A DNA stretch of 16,797 nucleotides from Promethearchaeota archaeon (lineage in GTDB: Archaea; Asgardarchaeota; Lokiarchaeia; Sigynarchaeales; SOKP01), in NCBI GenBank assembly GCA_030620005.1, contig JAUXAJ010000084.1, positions 1-16,797 of the forward strand, in the 5' to 3' direction. This document shows, in pieces, positions 1 through 8,379 of this stretch. The notes under the pieces were generated by a model, which saw only the letters and a program-made list of their open reading frames with translations, ran no database searches and was not told the origin of the DNA. Made by a program: the position numbers and the translations under genes. Numbering within the stretch: position 1 is the first letter of the stretch; the number at the start of each line of letters is the position of its first letter.

Positions 1-91
1 TTATTATTTAAAATGGGTTTTTCCCTATAAACTCTAATTCTTTATAAAATTTAAAACAATTAACTCGAAAGGGTTAATAATTGGAGGAGGG

Positions 92-107
92 AAAAAAAAA
101 AAAAAAA
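92..107 (-). terminator. Oligo-T terminator after the metallophosphoesterase gene
   Basis: A run of 16 A on the plus strand reads as T16 on the minus strand, starting 9 bases past the stop codon of the minus-strand metallophosphoesterase gene. Oligo-T tracts without a stem-loop are the usual archaeal intrinsic terminator. The rest of 1-115 holds no gene that I can see. Confidence 0.6.
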
Positions 108-115
108 TTTAAAAA

Positions 116-2062
116 TTAAAATAAAGCGATTAAGTTCATTACGCTAATCAACAAAAAAATAACACCAAAGGTCATCATTGTCCCTCCCAAATAAAAGGAA
201 TCCTTGTTTGACATTTTTGATGGCTTTATATTTTTCGAAAGATGATTTGCGCCCCAGGTTAACGCGATGGCTCCCGCTATAATTATGAAGTTCAAATAGA
301 ACAGGTAAAAAATTAAATTTTGGTAAAGCAAGAAAAAGGCAATTGTTCCAACGGCACTTAAATATAGGAACAAGTTGCTAATTGTTTTTAGAGCTGAACT
401 TTTACCAATTAAAACACGATTTAAAGAAATCATCATGCATATGGAAACTGCTATACCTAACGCAATTGCGATTTCTTCGTCAACGAAATCGAGGTAAACG
501 AAAAGAACCGACATGATAATAGAGATAACCAGAAAAAGAACAATGGAAAACCCTGTTTTACACCTCGGGGCTTGCTTCTCTTTGTTTTTATTTCTCGAAT
601 ATTTTTCCTTCAACAAGGGGCGTTTATAATTCCAATATCTCATGAGCATTGGACGATTGAAAACGACGATAAATAAACCAATTGCACCGAAATAAAGAAA
701 GAAGTACAATATATACGGAATTCTAACGTGGGACACTAATTCTGGAGTTTCATAATCCGAATTGATATATTTTACGGGTAAATCCTTGGTAATCGTTATC
801 TTGTCAAATAGGTTTAAATCGCTAAATACATCATCTTTTTCGGTCATACCCCATGCTTCAATTGTGAGAGTGGTGGTTTGTTCTAGGCTATCGACCACTA
901 TATCAACGAGAACGAAATGATAAATGCTCTTGTAATACGCAGAATATGACGGGCTCTCGTAATCCTCCTGCCCTTTTGTGCGGTCGTATAATGGAGCTCC
1001 TGCCCCTGCTGCGATGAAATATATGGGATCGCTCGGATTATTAAAATTACGAAATTCAGAATTATCAAGTTCACCTTGATGATTCATGGGATAAGAACGT
1101 TCGTAATAATGATTATGCCCCGCAAAAACGAGATCAACGCCGTATTTTTCAAAGATCGGGCACCAGGTAGGGATGAGTTCGTGCTCGTCATCACGACCTA
1201 TTTGAGAATTAAATATCGGATGGTGCATGCCCGCAATTTTCCATAAACAATATTTGTCTTGATTAAAATTCGAAAGTTCAGTGTCTAACCAAATTAACGG
1301 CATCTTTTCGTGAGCCCATATTTCCGCATCGTTAGTATTCAGAGCTACAATGCTCACGGGTCCCCAATTAAAAGAATAATAGCGAGAGTCAATTCCATTT
1401 GTAGGTAATGCAATGTTATCGTACATTTTCGTAATTAATCCTTTTTCGTGGTTCCCCTCAATGAAAAATCCCTGCTTGTATCCGTTTATTACTTCAGTAT
1501 CTAGAAAGTATCTATCCCATAGACCTTGCCGGCTACCGTCCGTGACAATATCGCCTGTATGTAAAGTAAAATCGATATCGTCAAATTTTTCCATAGCTTT
1601 TTTTGATATTTCTTCCCTTACATCATATTGTGAGCGTGAATCTCCCCAAATTAAAAACTTGACATTATTAATTTTTCGACCAGGGGCCGTTGTAAAGCTC
1701 ATTATCTCAGCCTTTTTATTTGAAGCATCTGAACTCACTTCAAAGTAATAAGTGGTTTCGGGTTTCAAACCTGTCAGTTCAGCTTGATAAATGTAAGTAC
1801 TATCGATAATTTTGACTGACGCTTCGATCGATTCTGAATTTATTAACTCAGGATTTTTCGAATATGTAACTCTAGGATCAGATGCTTGTTCTTCTGTATA
1901 CCATGAGATCACAATGGAGTCGCTTGGATCGTTAATTACAGTTAATCGAATACCTTTCGGCGTGAGATTCAATGAACTTGGAGTAATTTGATGGGAAGAT
2001 GAGTTAGGAAATGCAAAAAATAAAATTAATATAATTGTTAAAAATGAAAACGCTTTTTTCAT
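116..2062 (-). CDS. Secreted, membrane-anchored purple acid phosphatase-like metallophosphoesterase
   Basis: The 648-residue protein starts with a signal peptide (about 1-22), followed by a fibronectin-III/purple-acid-phosphatase N-domain-like region (about 30-125, with the typical GLKPETTYYFEV strand). The calcineurin-like phosphoesterase core runs from about 133 to 420. All metal-site motifs are present: GDSRS (D141), HTGDIVTDG (D171), GNHE (N204, H205), MHHP (H280/H281) and GHNHYYER (H316, H318). This predicts a dinuclear-metal phosphomonoesterase or phosphodiesterase; the substrate cannot be read from sequence. After the catalytic part come six predicted membrane helices (about 447-469, 504-525, 530-548, 560-580, 583-602, 625-647). 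Lys/Arg-rich loops (470-503, 603-620) place the catalytic domain outside the cell. The ATG at 2062 has a TATA-like box 26 bp upstream and no Shine-Dalgarno, fitting a leaderless mRNA. Fusion of this enzyme to a six-helix C-terminal membrane domain is unusual. Family assignment is confident, substrate is not. Confidence 0.87.
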   Translation of the reverse strand: MKKAFSFLTIILILFFAFPNSSSHQITPSSLNLTPKGIRLTVINDPSDSIVISWYTEEQASDPRVTYSKNPELINSESIEASVKIIDSTYIYQAELTGLKPETTYYFEVSSDASNKKAEIMSFTTAPGRKINNVKFLIWGDSRSQYDVREEISKKAMEKFDDIDFTLHTGDIVTDGSRQGLWDRYFLDTEVINGYKQGFFIEGNHEKGLITKMYDNIALPTNGIDSRYYSFNWGPVSIVALNTNDAEIWAHEKMPLIWLDTELSNFNQDKYCLWKIAGMHHPIFNSQIGRDDEHELIPTWCPIFEKYGVDLVFAGHNHYYERSYPMNHQGELDNSEFRNFNNPSDPIYFIAAGAGAPLYDRTKGQEDYESPSYSAYYKSIYHFVLVDIVVDSLEQTTTLTIEAWGMTEKDDVFSDLNLFDKITITKDLPVKYINSDYETPELVSHVRIPYILYFFLYFGAIGLFIVVFNRPMLMRYWNYKRPLLKEKYSRNKNKEKQAPRCKTGFSIVLFLVISIIMSVLFVYLDFVDEEIAIALGIAVSICMMISLNRVLIGKSSALKTISNLFLYLSAVGTIAFFLLYQNLIFYLFYLNFIIIAGAIALTWGANHLSKNIKPSKMSNKDSFYLGGTMMTFGVIFLLISVMNLIALF

Positions 2063-2084
2063 GATAATAAATAGGTAAATATAT

Positions 2085-2092
2085 AATTTATA
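2085..2092 (-). promoter_or_regulatory. TATA box for the metallophosphoesterase gene
   Basis: On the minus strand this reads TATAAATT, preceded by a purine stretch (AAAG, possible BRE part). Its centre is about 26 bp upstream of the ATG at 2062, so transcription should begin at or next to the start codon. Confidence 0.55.
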
Positions 2093-2164
2093 GCTTTAAC
2101 CAATTTTGTTCGATTCGGTGATTTCATCATTTTTTCTTAGTTTTGGAGCAAACATTTTAGAATC

Positions 2165-2174
2165 AAAAAAAAAA
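2165..2174 (-). terminator. Oligo-T terminator after the PHP membrane protein gene
   Basis: Ten A on the plus strand give T10 on the minus strand, 18 bases beyond the stop codon of the minus-strand gene at 2193-3812. It separates that gene from the downstream metallophosphoesterase gene, which has its own TATA box. Confidence 0.5.
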
Positions 2175-2192
2175 GAAATTCTAAAAATAAAA

Positions 2193-3812
2193 TTATAGGA
2201 TTTTAGCTCTTAAAAGTTCTAAATCCATTTTCTTTATCTTTCGGAAGCTCACAAATACGATTAAATAGGCTCCGCAAGACCATATCATCCACGATAAAAC
2301 TTGAATCGAGTCAATATTCGTGATATAAGTCAGGAAATCCTCAATTAATCCAAATCCAAGATCTTCAACGATATCATCGATAGGATCTGGCACGCTTGCT
2401 CTATTTGGATAAATATCCATGGCAACTACCTCGTGAGTGTTCTTTCTGAGGTTTTTGAAAATATTATCAACAGATTTATCGTCAGGATCATCCAGTTTTA
2501 ACTTTATAAAAGTATTCAAATCTTCGTTAATATGAATGTCTGACCCTCCAATGCATATCAAGTTATTAGCCAAGCAAAATCGTCGTATTTCTTTTACTCT
2601 GACCCCACCGCCATTTACTATTTCAAAACCGTCAACGCCCCAATCTCGCAATTGTTCGTACGTATATGGCACTCCGATACCACCATTTTCGTTTTGTTTA
2701 TTGTTGTAATGATTGACAGTTACATATCCGCCCCAATGTTTCACATATTTTATCATGTCTGACGCGTTTAAAGCTCTAGGTCCGCCAGGTACTTCAGATT
2801 CGAGAGGTACAATGTCTTCTGTAAGCCCAAAAATGTTCATGTGAATATCATTCTCGTGGTCTGTCCATTCTTGAGCGATCATGACCGTAAAGTCCAGTCC
2901 ACATTGCTCCACGAAACTTCTAGCGCCAATACCACCGCGCGTGTTATCATGATCTGAAAATGCGGCCCCAGATATTCCGTGGTCAATGTACCATAATACC
3001 CTATCTTCGACGGTTAACCATCCATCAGAATAATCCGTGTGAACGTGAAAATCAAATAAAAACTCGTTGTCGTCCAGTTCAGTTTCTATGTAGTGAGTTG
3101 GAAATCTAATAGATAACAAGGATATGTGGGTGAATAACAATAAGAACATCGTTCCGAAATAATATACAAACTCTTTCCTCGACAACAAATAGTATCTATT
3201 AACTTCTGGTTGACTCTTGAGCCTTTTATACCTTTTTTTAGCAGAATAACCGAATTTTTTATTTGGACGGAGAATTAAAAACAAAAGGTGAAATGCTTTA
3301 AGAAGCACTGATGCAGAACCTATTATTGTAGCAACTAAAATTATTGCCCTCCAATACCGATTAACGAAAAAGAATCCTATCGAAAAATATCCGATGCCTA
3401 CAATAACAAGAACGGCTACTAATGCCAAAGAAAGAACTTGGAAGGAAAATCGCACGAAGTCTTTTAAGATACACTTGATGACATGAAATTTATTTGATGC
3501 AACTCGTCCTTTATGTTTGAGAATTAAGTAAAGTGACCTAATTACAATATATGTAATTAAAAATCCTACAATATATCCGAAATCATCCCTTAGAATGTAA
3601 GCTAACCCGTAAAAAGGTTCTATAAGATTTCTTGTAATTGGGATGCTCGAAAAATATTTTGCTGATACGTCTCTCTGAGCAAGAGCATCGTAGAAAATAA
3701 CTTCTCGCTGCGCAATCAAGCTCAAAACTGTTAAAAAAATTAACCAGATTAAAAAGCTGATCGTAGCAATCGAAAAAAATTTGTTTTTTTTTATAAATGA
3801 TATTACATCCAT
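2193..3812 (-). CDS. Polytopic membrane protein with a predicted extracytoplasmic PHP hydrolase domain
   Basis: The 539-residue protein has five predicted helices (about 12-34, 80-98, 122-150, 156-180, 214-235), then a PHP-family metal-dependent hydrolase domain (about 250-465), then a sixth helix (about 500-522). PHP metal motifs are intact: FHVHTDYSDG (H256, H258, D263), SDHDN (D287, H288), AQEWTDHE (E315, H319), VNHYN (H368) and GGSDIH (D425, H427). PHP domains hydrolyse phosphoesters (histidinol phosphatase, polymerase PHP, nucleotide phosphodiesterases) with a two- or three-metal site. Positive charges concentrate in the N-terminus, 99-121, 182-213 and the C-terminal tail, which puts the PHP domain on the outside. 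That is unusual for this mostly cytosolic family. ATG start at 3812, with a TATA-like box about 25 bp upstream and no Shine-Dalgarno. The substrate is unknown; the neighbouring phosphoesterase genes suggest an external phosphoester. Confidence 0.86.
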   Translation of the reverse strand: MDVISFIKKNKFFSIATISFLIWLIFLTVLSLIAQREVIFYDALAQRDVSAKYFSSIPITRNLIEPFYGLAYILRDDFGYIVGFLITYIVIRSLYLILKHKGRVASNKFHVIKCILKDFVRFSFQVLSLALVAVLVIVGIGYFSIGFFFVNRYWRAIILVATIIGSASVLLKAFHLLFLILRPNKKFGYSAKKRYKRLKSQPEVNRYYLLSRKEFVYYFGTMFLLLFTHISLLSIRFPTHYIETELDDNEFLFDFHVHTDYSDGWLTVEDRVLWYIDHGISGAAFSDHDNTRGGIGARSFVEQCGLDFTVMIAQEWTDHENDIHMNIFGLTEDIVPLESEVPGGPRALNASDMIKYVKHWGGYVTVNHYNNKQNENGGIGVPYTYEQLRDWGVDGFEIVNGGGVRVKEIRRFCLANNLICIGGSDIHINEDLNTFIKLKLDDPDDKSVDNIFKNLRKNTHEVVAMDIYPNRASVPDPIDDIVEDLGFGLIEDFLTYITNIDSIQVLSWMIWSCGAYLIVFVSFRKIKKMDLELLRAKIL

Positions 3813-3832
3813 GATAATGATTAAGATAACGA

Positions 3833-3840
3833 TTTATTTA
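3833..3840 (-). promoter_or_regulatory. TATA box for the PHP membrane protein gene
   Basis: The minus strand reads TAAATAAA inside an AT-only stretch, centred about 25 bp upstream of the ATG at 3812. The spacing fits a leaderless transcript, but the surroundings are so AT-rich that the exact box is uncertain. Confidence 0.4.
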
Positions 3841-3919
3841 AATATTTAAATTAATACTTTAAATCATCATATTTTACAAAAAAAATGAATATCTTGGTAA
3901 AAATCATATCATTGATTAA

Positions 3920-3927
3920 TAAATATA
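3920..3927 (+). promoter_or_regulatory. Possible TATA box for the divergent membrane protein gene
   Basis: TAAATATA is centred about 40 bp upstream of the ATG at 3964, which would give a short leader of about 15 bases. It lies in the 151-bp divergent gap shared with the PHP membrane protein gene. AT-richness makes this tentative. Confidence 0.35.
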
Positions 3928-3963
3928 TTGGGAACTCTAAGATAAATAAAGTAGGTTTTTACA

Positions 3964-4764
3964 ATGGAAAAAGATAGAATCGAAAAAAAATACGAAAAAC
4001 TAGAAAAGCTTACTAGGAAATGGTGGTTTTATCTCATTCTTTTTTTACTGCAATTTCTTCCCTCATTTGCTTCAAAAGGATTAGATTACTCGCAAACACC
4101 CGATTTTGTAGGCGCTATACTGAGTCAATCGTTCGCTACCACGCTTACTTTCTTGCATCCTGTATTCAAGATCATCCCAATCATGTTTTTCCTTGGCTTA
4201 ATTTTCGTAGGAAATAAAATCACTCGTATTTTTTCCGCCTATATTGGAATAAATTACATTTTTATGGCTTTCATGGATCATGTAGCTATAACCGAACAAT
4301 ACGGTGTAGGAATTATCACAGGAAATATCATTGTGGTCTTTATTGTAGCCATATTTTGGTTTTGGGAAATTTATATCAATAAAAACGATTTTACTTGGGA
4401 AAAAAAATCATCATGGAAGTATTGGGTGATACCGGTTGCGTTTTTACCGTTTTGGTTCCCCGCAGACCCTGCAACTTTAATGCCTTCGTTTAATCCATTA
4501 TACATCATAACTTCTGGGCCTGGTCTTTTTGTTTGCTTCATGACGCCCGTATATCTAGCAATACTCACGCTCTATTATCCCCGAGTCAATTTTGTAACGA
4601 TGCGTGTGACAAGTTTCGTTGGAATAATGTTTGGCATTATCAACATGTTTTTTAACTTTATCATATTTCCTGAAACCATGTGGTGGAACGGTGTCTTACA
4701 CATCCTTTTAGTTCTGATTTCTGTCTATAGTTTCATCCTAGCATTTCGTGAAAAAGAAGTTTGA
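3964..4764 (+). CDS. Eight-helix membrane protein of unknown function
   Basis: The 266-residue protein has a charged cytoplasmic-type N-terminus (1-19, rich in Lys and Glu), then about eight hydrophobic segments (roughly 20-37, 67-83, 88-105, 115-135, 152-165, 187-206, 212-234, 242-261) and a short charged tail. I do not recognise the family. Visible features are many aromatic residues, a membrane-edge MDHVAITEQYG segment (104-114) and a loop FWFPADPATLMPSFNP (163-178) between helices. No catalytic signature or repeat is evident. It is the only plus-strand gene in the left half and is transcribed away from the PHP membrane protein through a shared 151-bp gap. A convergent 50-bp gap with a weak T6 run (4796-4801) separates it from the next gene. 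Start at ATG 3964; no Shine-Dalgarno is seen. Coding status is well supported by its length and membrane pattern; function is open. Confidence 0.75.
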   Translation: MEKDRIEKKYEKLEKLTRKWWFYLILFLLQFLPSFASKGLDYSQTPDFVGAILSQSFATTLTFLHPVFKIIPIMFFLGLIFVGNKITRIFSAYIGINYIFMAFMDHVAITEQYGVGIITGNIIVVFIVAIFWFWEIYINKNDFTWEKKSSWKYWVIPVAFLPFWFPADPATLMPSFNPLYIITSGPGLFVCFMTPVYLAILTLYYPRVNFVTMRVTSFVGIMFGIINMFFNFIIFPETMWWNGVLHILLVLISVYSFILAFREKEV

Positions 4765-4814
4765 AATTGTTGATGCGTTCCTTTTCAGTAGAATATTTTT
4801 TGCTACGGTTAAAA

Positions 4815-6785
4815 TTAATTGAATTTCGCTTTTACCCAAATAGGGGAACTCCAACCCCGCTCCCCGTCAAATTGAGTTGCTCGAACGTGATAGTAAGCTT
4901 CATCTCCGTTTTTTAGCTCGTTATCTTTGTACGCAAACTTAATTCGATCGAATGTGGGGACACGAATAGCAACTACAATTCCATTTTTTATTAACTCAAC
5001 GCATTCAAATTTTTTTGTTCCGCACGCTGTAATTATTACGATTGGAGGCTCAGTAACTTCAATTTCTTGGCCCATTAAAGCGGAATCTATCTTGATCTTG
5101 ATCCACATTCTAACTCCAGTCGTAGCATAACAATTTCTCTCGTTTAGATTGTTTATCAAGCTCTTTGAACTCAATTCGTCCGAAAAAATGGCAGCAATTC
5201 CGGGTTTGTATCTTAATATTGCTACTAAATTTTTCATCTTATATTGCTTTACAGGACATCCTGGGTGAGAATAGTGATCGTCTCCGCCCCCGATGAATCC
5301 TAATTTAAAACCGTTGTTTAAGGCATGTATGACGCTACCTTTCTTCTTATAATTAACTAAAGGCCTGTATCCGCTTCTAATCGATTCGCTAGAACCGTGT
5401 TGAGAATATATTTCTACGATTTTTTCGAAGTTTTTATCTGCCTCAGACCACGAAGTTCCCATCATGAAGCTAAGAGGTGTGTGAGTAATAATAGCACATT
5501 CAACTCCTTTAAGGGCATCGTATAATTGGTGCTGGAAGCATCCTTCTTTAGAAACGTAATCAATCAGGGGAGCACCTTCAGCAGACTCTAGGGGAAACAA
5601 AATGACCTTGTCGCTTATTGCTTCGTAAGAGCTAGATAATTTTGTAGCTAATTTCACGTAAAAATTTCTACCTGACCATTCGTACCCCGGAATTCCAACA
5701 AAACCACGGTCAGTCCATTCCTTGCAAAGGTCTATTAAAGACTTCCAAATCTTTATATCGTAAGGGTATAAGATATTTTTTCGACCTTCCATGAATGAAT
5801 TGTTCCTTTGATTTAAATGATCGCCCAAGGCAGCGAAATCGTGAAGAACCACATTTTTTGCGTAGTGAAATGCGTCTCGACCCGTGCCGATACCGTCAGA
5901 AAATTCCCGCGTGTGTATGTGAGTGTCGCCCCAATATACTTGATTGGAGAATTCCTCGTCCCACACGATTGGATTTGAGGTTCCTGCAATTTCTCCACTT
6001 TTTACTCTTAGTTTTCCAACATTGGATAATAACTCGGGAACAACAGGATATAAAGTAAAACCCGCATTGTATCGTAGTAACCTGCTAATTTTTAAACCTT
6101 GACGTCGTGATTCTTTAAATTTTAACGATTCTTCAATTTTCACGTAGCCTTTTTTTAATAACGCTTTCTTCGGGTAAAGTAAGCAGTCGTCGCCAGTAAT
6201 TTCAACTTCCCTACTAAAATTATAATCCCTATTTCCAAACTTGTCTAAGGCAACGATTTCAACGTCCACTGCTTTTCCTTGATAAATCGTGGGCAATTTC
6301 ACGAGAAAAAATGAAGCGTTATCAGCTATCATTTTAATGCGTTTCAAACCTATTCTGGTAAATAACTTTTCTTTAGGAAGTTTAACGTCTAAAGCGCAGT
6401 AGACGTCGTCAATGTAGGCAACATCTCCAGCCGCGTCGCTCTTTTTGGAATCATTGTAGCTAAATTCAATTGTATCTCCATCCTTTAACGGCTCGTTTAT
6501 CACGTATTCTAGCATCAATTGAGAGCTTGTAGCTTTAACTTTCCCTAAGACTGAAGATTTTACCATGCAAAAATTATTTTTTGTGTCAACTGGCTCCCAA
6601 CCCCAAGGTATGACAAATCTAAAAACCGTCCTTTTAGGATGAGCTATTTTGGCTTTAAAGAACGTTTTAATTGACGCTTTTGAACCAATAATTATCTCGT
6701 CATCAACACTAAAAATTATCTCATTTGTATCATCAATTATTATTCGATGATCTAAATATTCTAAAAGATACTCGTCACGATTCAT
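4815..6785 (-). CDS. Soluble PHP/DUF3604-like metal-dependent hydrolase
   Basis: The protein is 656 residues from the chosen ATG. Residues 1 to about 270 look beta-rich with no metal motif. A PHP-type hydrolase domain follows: YWGDTHIHTREFSDG (H289, H291, D297), LGDH (D322, H323), GYEWSG (E369), THTPLS (H435), EIYSQHGSSE (E458, H463) and GGGDDHYSHPG (D502, D503, H504). The GDTHIHT opening and CYATTGVRMW near 551 resemble the DUF3604 branch of PHP proteins. A C-terminal beta-rich part (about 565-656) ends with FDGERGWSSPIWV. No signal peptide or membrane helix is seen, so it should act in the cytoplasm. The gene follows the symporter gene by 54 bp, so it may process the imported compound. A GTG 12 bases further upstream (6797) is an alternative start with a TATA-like box 23-24 bp before it; ATG was preferred as the commoner codon. 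Substrate unknown. Confidence 0.85.
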   Translation of the reverse strand: MNRDEYLLEYLDHRIIIDDTNEIIFSVDDEIIIGSKASIKTFFKAKIAHPKRTVFRFVIPWGWEPVDTKNNFCMVKSSVLGKVKATSSQLMLEYVINEPLKDGDTIEFSYNDSKKSDAAGDVAYIDDVYCALDVKLPKEKLFTRIGLKRIKMIADNASFFLVKLPTIYQGKAVDVEIVALDKFGNRDYNFSREVEITGDDCLLYPKKALLKKGYVKIEESLKFKESRRQGLKISRLLRYNAGFTLYPVVPELLSNVGKLRVKSGEIAGTSNPIVWDEEFSNQVYWGDTHIHTREFSDGIGTGRDAFHYAKNVVLHDFAALGDHLNQRNNSFMEGRKNILYPYDIKIWKSLIDLCKEWTDRGFVGIPGYEWSGRNFYVKLATKLSSSYEAISDKVILFPLESAEGAPLIDYVSKEGCFQHQLYDALKGVECAIITHTPLSFMMGTSWSEADKNFEKIVEIYSQHGSSESIRSGYRPLVNYKKKGSVIHALNNGFKLGFIGGGDDHYSHPGCPVKQYKMKNLVAILRYKPGIAAIFSDELSSKSLINNLNERNCYATTGVRMWIKIKIDSALMGQEIEVTEPPIVIITACGTKKFECVELIKNGIVVAIRVPTFDRIKFAYKDNELKNGDEAYYHVRATQFDGERGWSSPIWVKAKFN

Positions 6786-6801
6786 TTTAAAAACCACTTT
6801 T

Positions 6802-6809
6802 AAAAAAAA
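6802..6809 (-). terminator. Weak oligo-T tract between symporter and PHP hydrolase genes
   Basis: The minus strand reads T8, 30 bases past the symporter stop codon and just before the hydrolase start. It could reduce read-through, so the two genes may be only partly co-transcribed. A TATA-like TTATATTT (plus-strand reading, 6817-6824) lies just before it and could serve the hydrolase gene. Confidence 0.3.
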
Positions 6810-6839
6810 TATGAATTATATTTGGAATTTTTGCTAATC

Positions 6840-8279
6840 TTATTTATTTTTAGACCCGTATTTTTCGCTAGTTCCCCGTTCAAAATGTTCTTTCTTTTTT
6901 GCGTGTAATTCAAACAGTTCTACTCGCAATTTTTTCAAGGATTCACCGTGATACGGAAATAGATACATGAAAATCAAACTAATGGCGTGCATTGCTGCTG
7001 GAGCCAAGAATAAGATGATTTTAATGCCCACGATGGCATTTGCGTCTTGATATGTTTGACCTTGAATAAAACCAAAGATGGTAAAAATTGTTGTTGCGAT
7101 GATTGGTCCCAAACTATCTGCTGGCTTGAAAATGAGAGAACTAGTTCCTTGAAATATACTTTCACGTCTCGAACCATGCTTAATTTCGTCTTCGTCAATC
7201 GCTAATGTCAAAAGGACGAAATCGAAGACTCCAAATCCAGCAAAAATTGATACAATGGCAATGCAAACCCAAACAATTTCAGTAGAATCGATATTGAGAA
7301 CTATTACGAAACTTATTACATTTGTGATAATAAACATGGACTTAAGAATGAGAATTGTCTTTCTTAAACCCCATTTTTTCTCAAGCTTCATGTAAAAAAC
7401 CTGCGAAATGAAGCCAACTCCAAAGGATAGTGCCATGAATAATAGTGGTATCATCGGACCAAATCCTAGGACGAACATGAAAGCAAACAGAAACGTAAAC
7501 CCCATGGTTCTAGCAACATTGCCGAAGAATTGATAGGCAGTGCGTGTTAAAAACGCTCTAGACTTGAGCACCACTTTCATTGCCTGAAAAATGGAATAAT
7601 CCTCCTCAATTCTTAATTCTGGTCTTTCTTTTAGAATCCGAGTAACTATTATAAAAACAATAATAGAGATTATCGCAATAACACCGTTAAAAATTTGAAA
7701 GGTTTCTAAGCTAACATCGAAAACTGATTGTGCTAGGACTACAGGAATTGCGGCAAAAAACATGACAATGTTAGAATAAAAAGCTAATTTATAGCGAACT
7801 TGAATACTATCAGTCATTTCTGACATTAGAGACATGTAAAGACCTACTACGAGAGACAGAAAAGTGTCAAAAACGCATATACTTAACACAAAATGAACGA
7901 AGATGATTATTTGATTATCATAACTCCAAGGAAACCACATGAAAAAGTAAAATACAGCCCATAATGGTCCAGCATATTTAATAAATATTAATCTGCGACT
8001 CCCCCACCTTTCTATGTCCGTTTTATCACTCATGTGGCCCGTTATGGGGTCGTTAATCGCGTTTATTGTAGCATAAATCACTTGTCCAACGATAAATAAA
8101 GTCTGATTTAAACCTAAAAAATTCCAAAAGTAGTTCACATACATTAGCATGAACACTCCCGCAAGGAGCGTGTTTGAAATGTTACCCATTGCGTACGTAA
8201 GCATGTCTTTCCTCGGTAACTTGCCTACTACCATGGAATCTTCGCTATTCATGTGTTCGTCCAAATTAATCTCATTCAA
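6840..8279 (-). CDS. GPH/MelB-type (MFS) sugar-cation symporter
   Basis: The 479-residue protein has about twelve hydrophobic helices and the family hallmarks of the glycoside-pentoside-hexuronide:cation symporters. These are INDPITGHMSDKT (75-87, with D77, P78, G81, D85) after helix 2 and, in the second half, DEDEIKHGSRRESIFQG (362-378) followed by KPADSLGP (385-392). Family members import sugars or related solutes with H+ or Na+; the actual cargo is unknown. The C-terminal tail (about 447-479) is highly charged and cytoplasmic. The start is TTG at 8279, with AGGGGAT a few bases before it and a TATA-like stretch about 30 bp upstream; ATG at residue 10 (8252) is the alternative. The next gene on this strand is the soluble PHP hydrolase, 54 bp on, suggesting import followed by hydrolysis. 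Confidence 0.86.
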   Translation of the reverse strand: MNEINLDEHMNSEDSMVVGKLPRKDMLTYAMGNISNTLLAGVFMLMYVNYFWNFLGLNQTLFIVGQVIYATINAINDPITGHMSDKTDIERWGSRRLIFIKYAGPLWAVFYFFMWFPWSYDNQIIIFVHFVLSICVFDTFLSLVVGLYMSLMSEMTDSIQVRYKLAFYSNIVMFFAAIPVVLAQSVFDVSLETFQIFNGVIAIISIIVFIIVTRILKERPELRIEEDYSIFQAMKVVLKSRAFLTRTAYQFFGNVARTMGFTFLFAFMFVLGFGPMIPLLFMALSFGVGFISQVFYMKLEKKWGLRKTILILKSMFIITNVISFVIVLNIDSTEIVWVCIAIVSIFAGFGVFDFVLLTLAIDEDEIKHGSRRESIFQGTSSLIFKPADSLGPIIATTIFTIFGFIQGQTYQDANAIVGIKIILFLAPAAMHAISLIFMYLFPYHGESLKKLRVELFELHAKKKEHFERGTSEKYGSKNK

Positions 8280-8302
8280 ATTAATCCCCTTTTTCTTTTT
8301 TT

Positions 8303-8315
8303 TTAATATATAATT
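8303..8315 (-). promoter_or_regulatory. TATA region for the symporter gene
   Basis: The minus strand reads AATTATATATTAA, centred about 30 bp upstream of the TTG start at 8279. Expected transcription start is within a few bases of the start codon. Confidence 0.45.
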
Positions 8316-8379
8316 CTTGGTTATTTTTAATTTCCCTTCATTTTTTAAAAAAGTTAGTATTTTTTAAATCAATAAAATA

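Noticed and set aside
1413..1748. Plus-strand 111-codon frame
   Set aside because: Antisense shadow of the metallophosphoesterase catalytic domain; no domain pattern.
2105..2116. GTTCGATTC resembling a tRNA T-loop
   Set aside because: Flanking bases do not pair into a T-stem, and no acceptor or anticodon arm is present.
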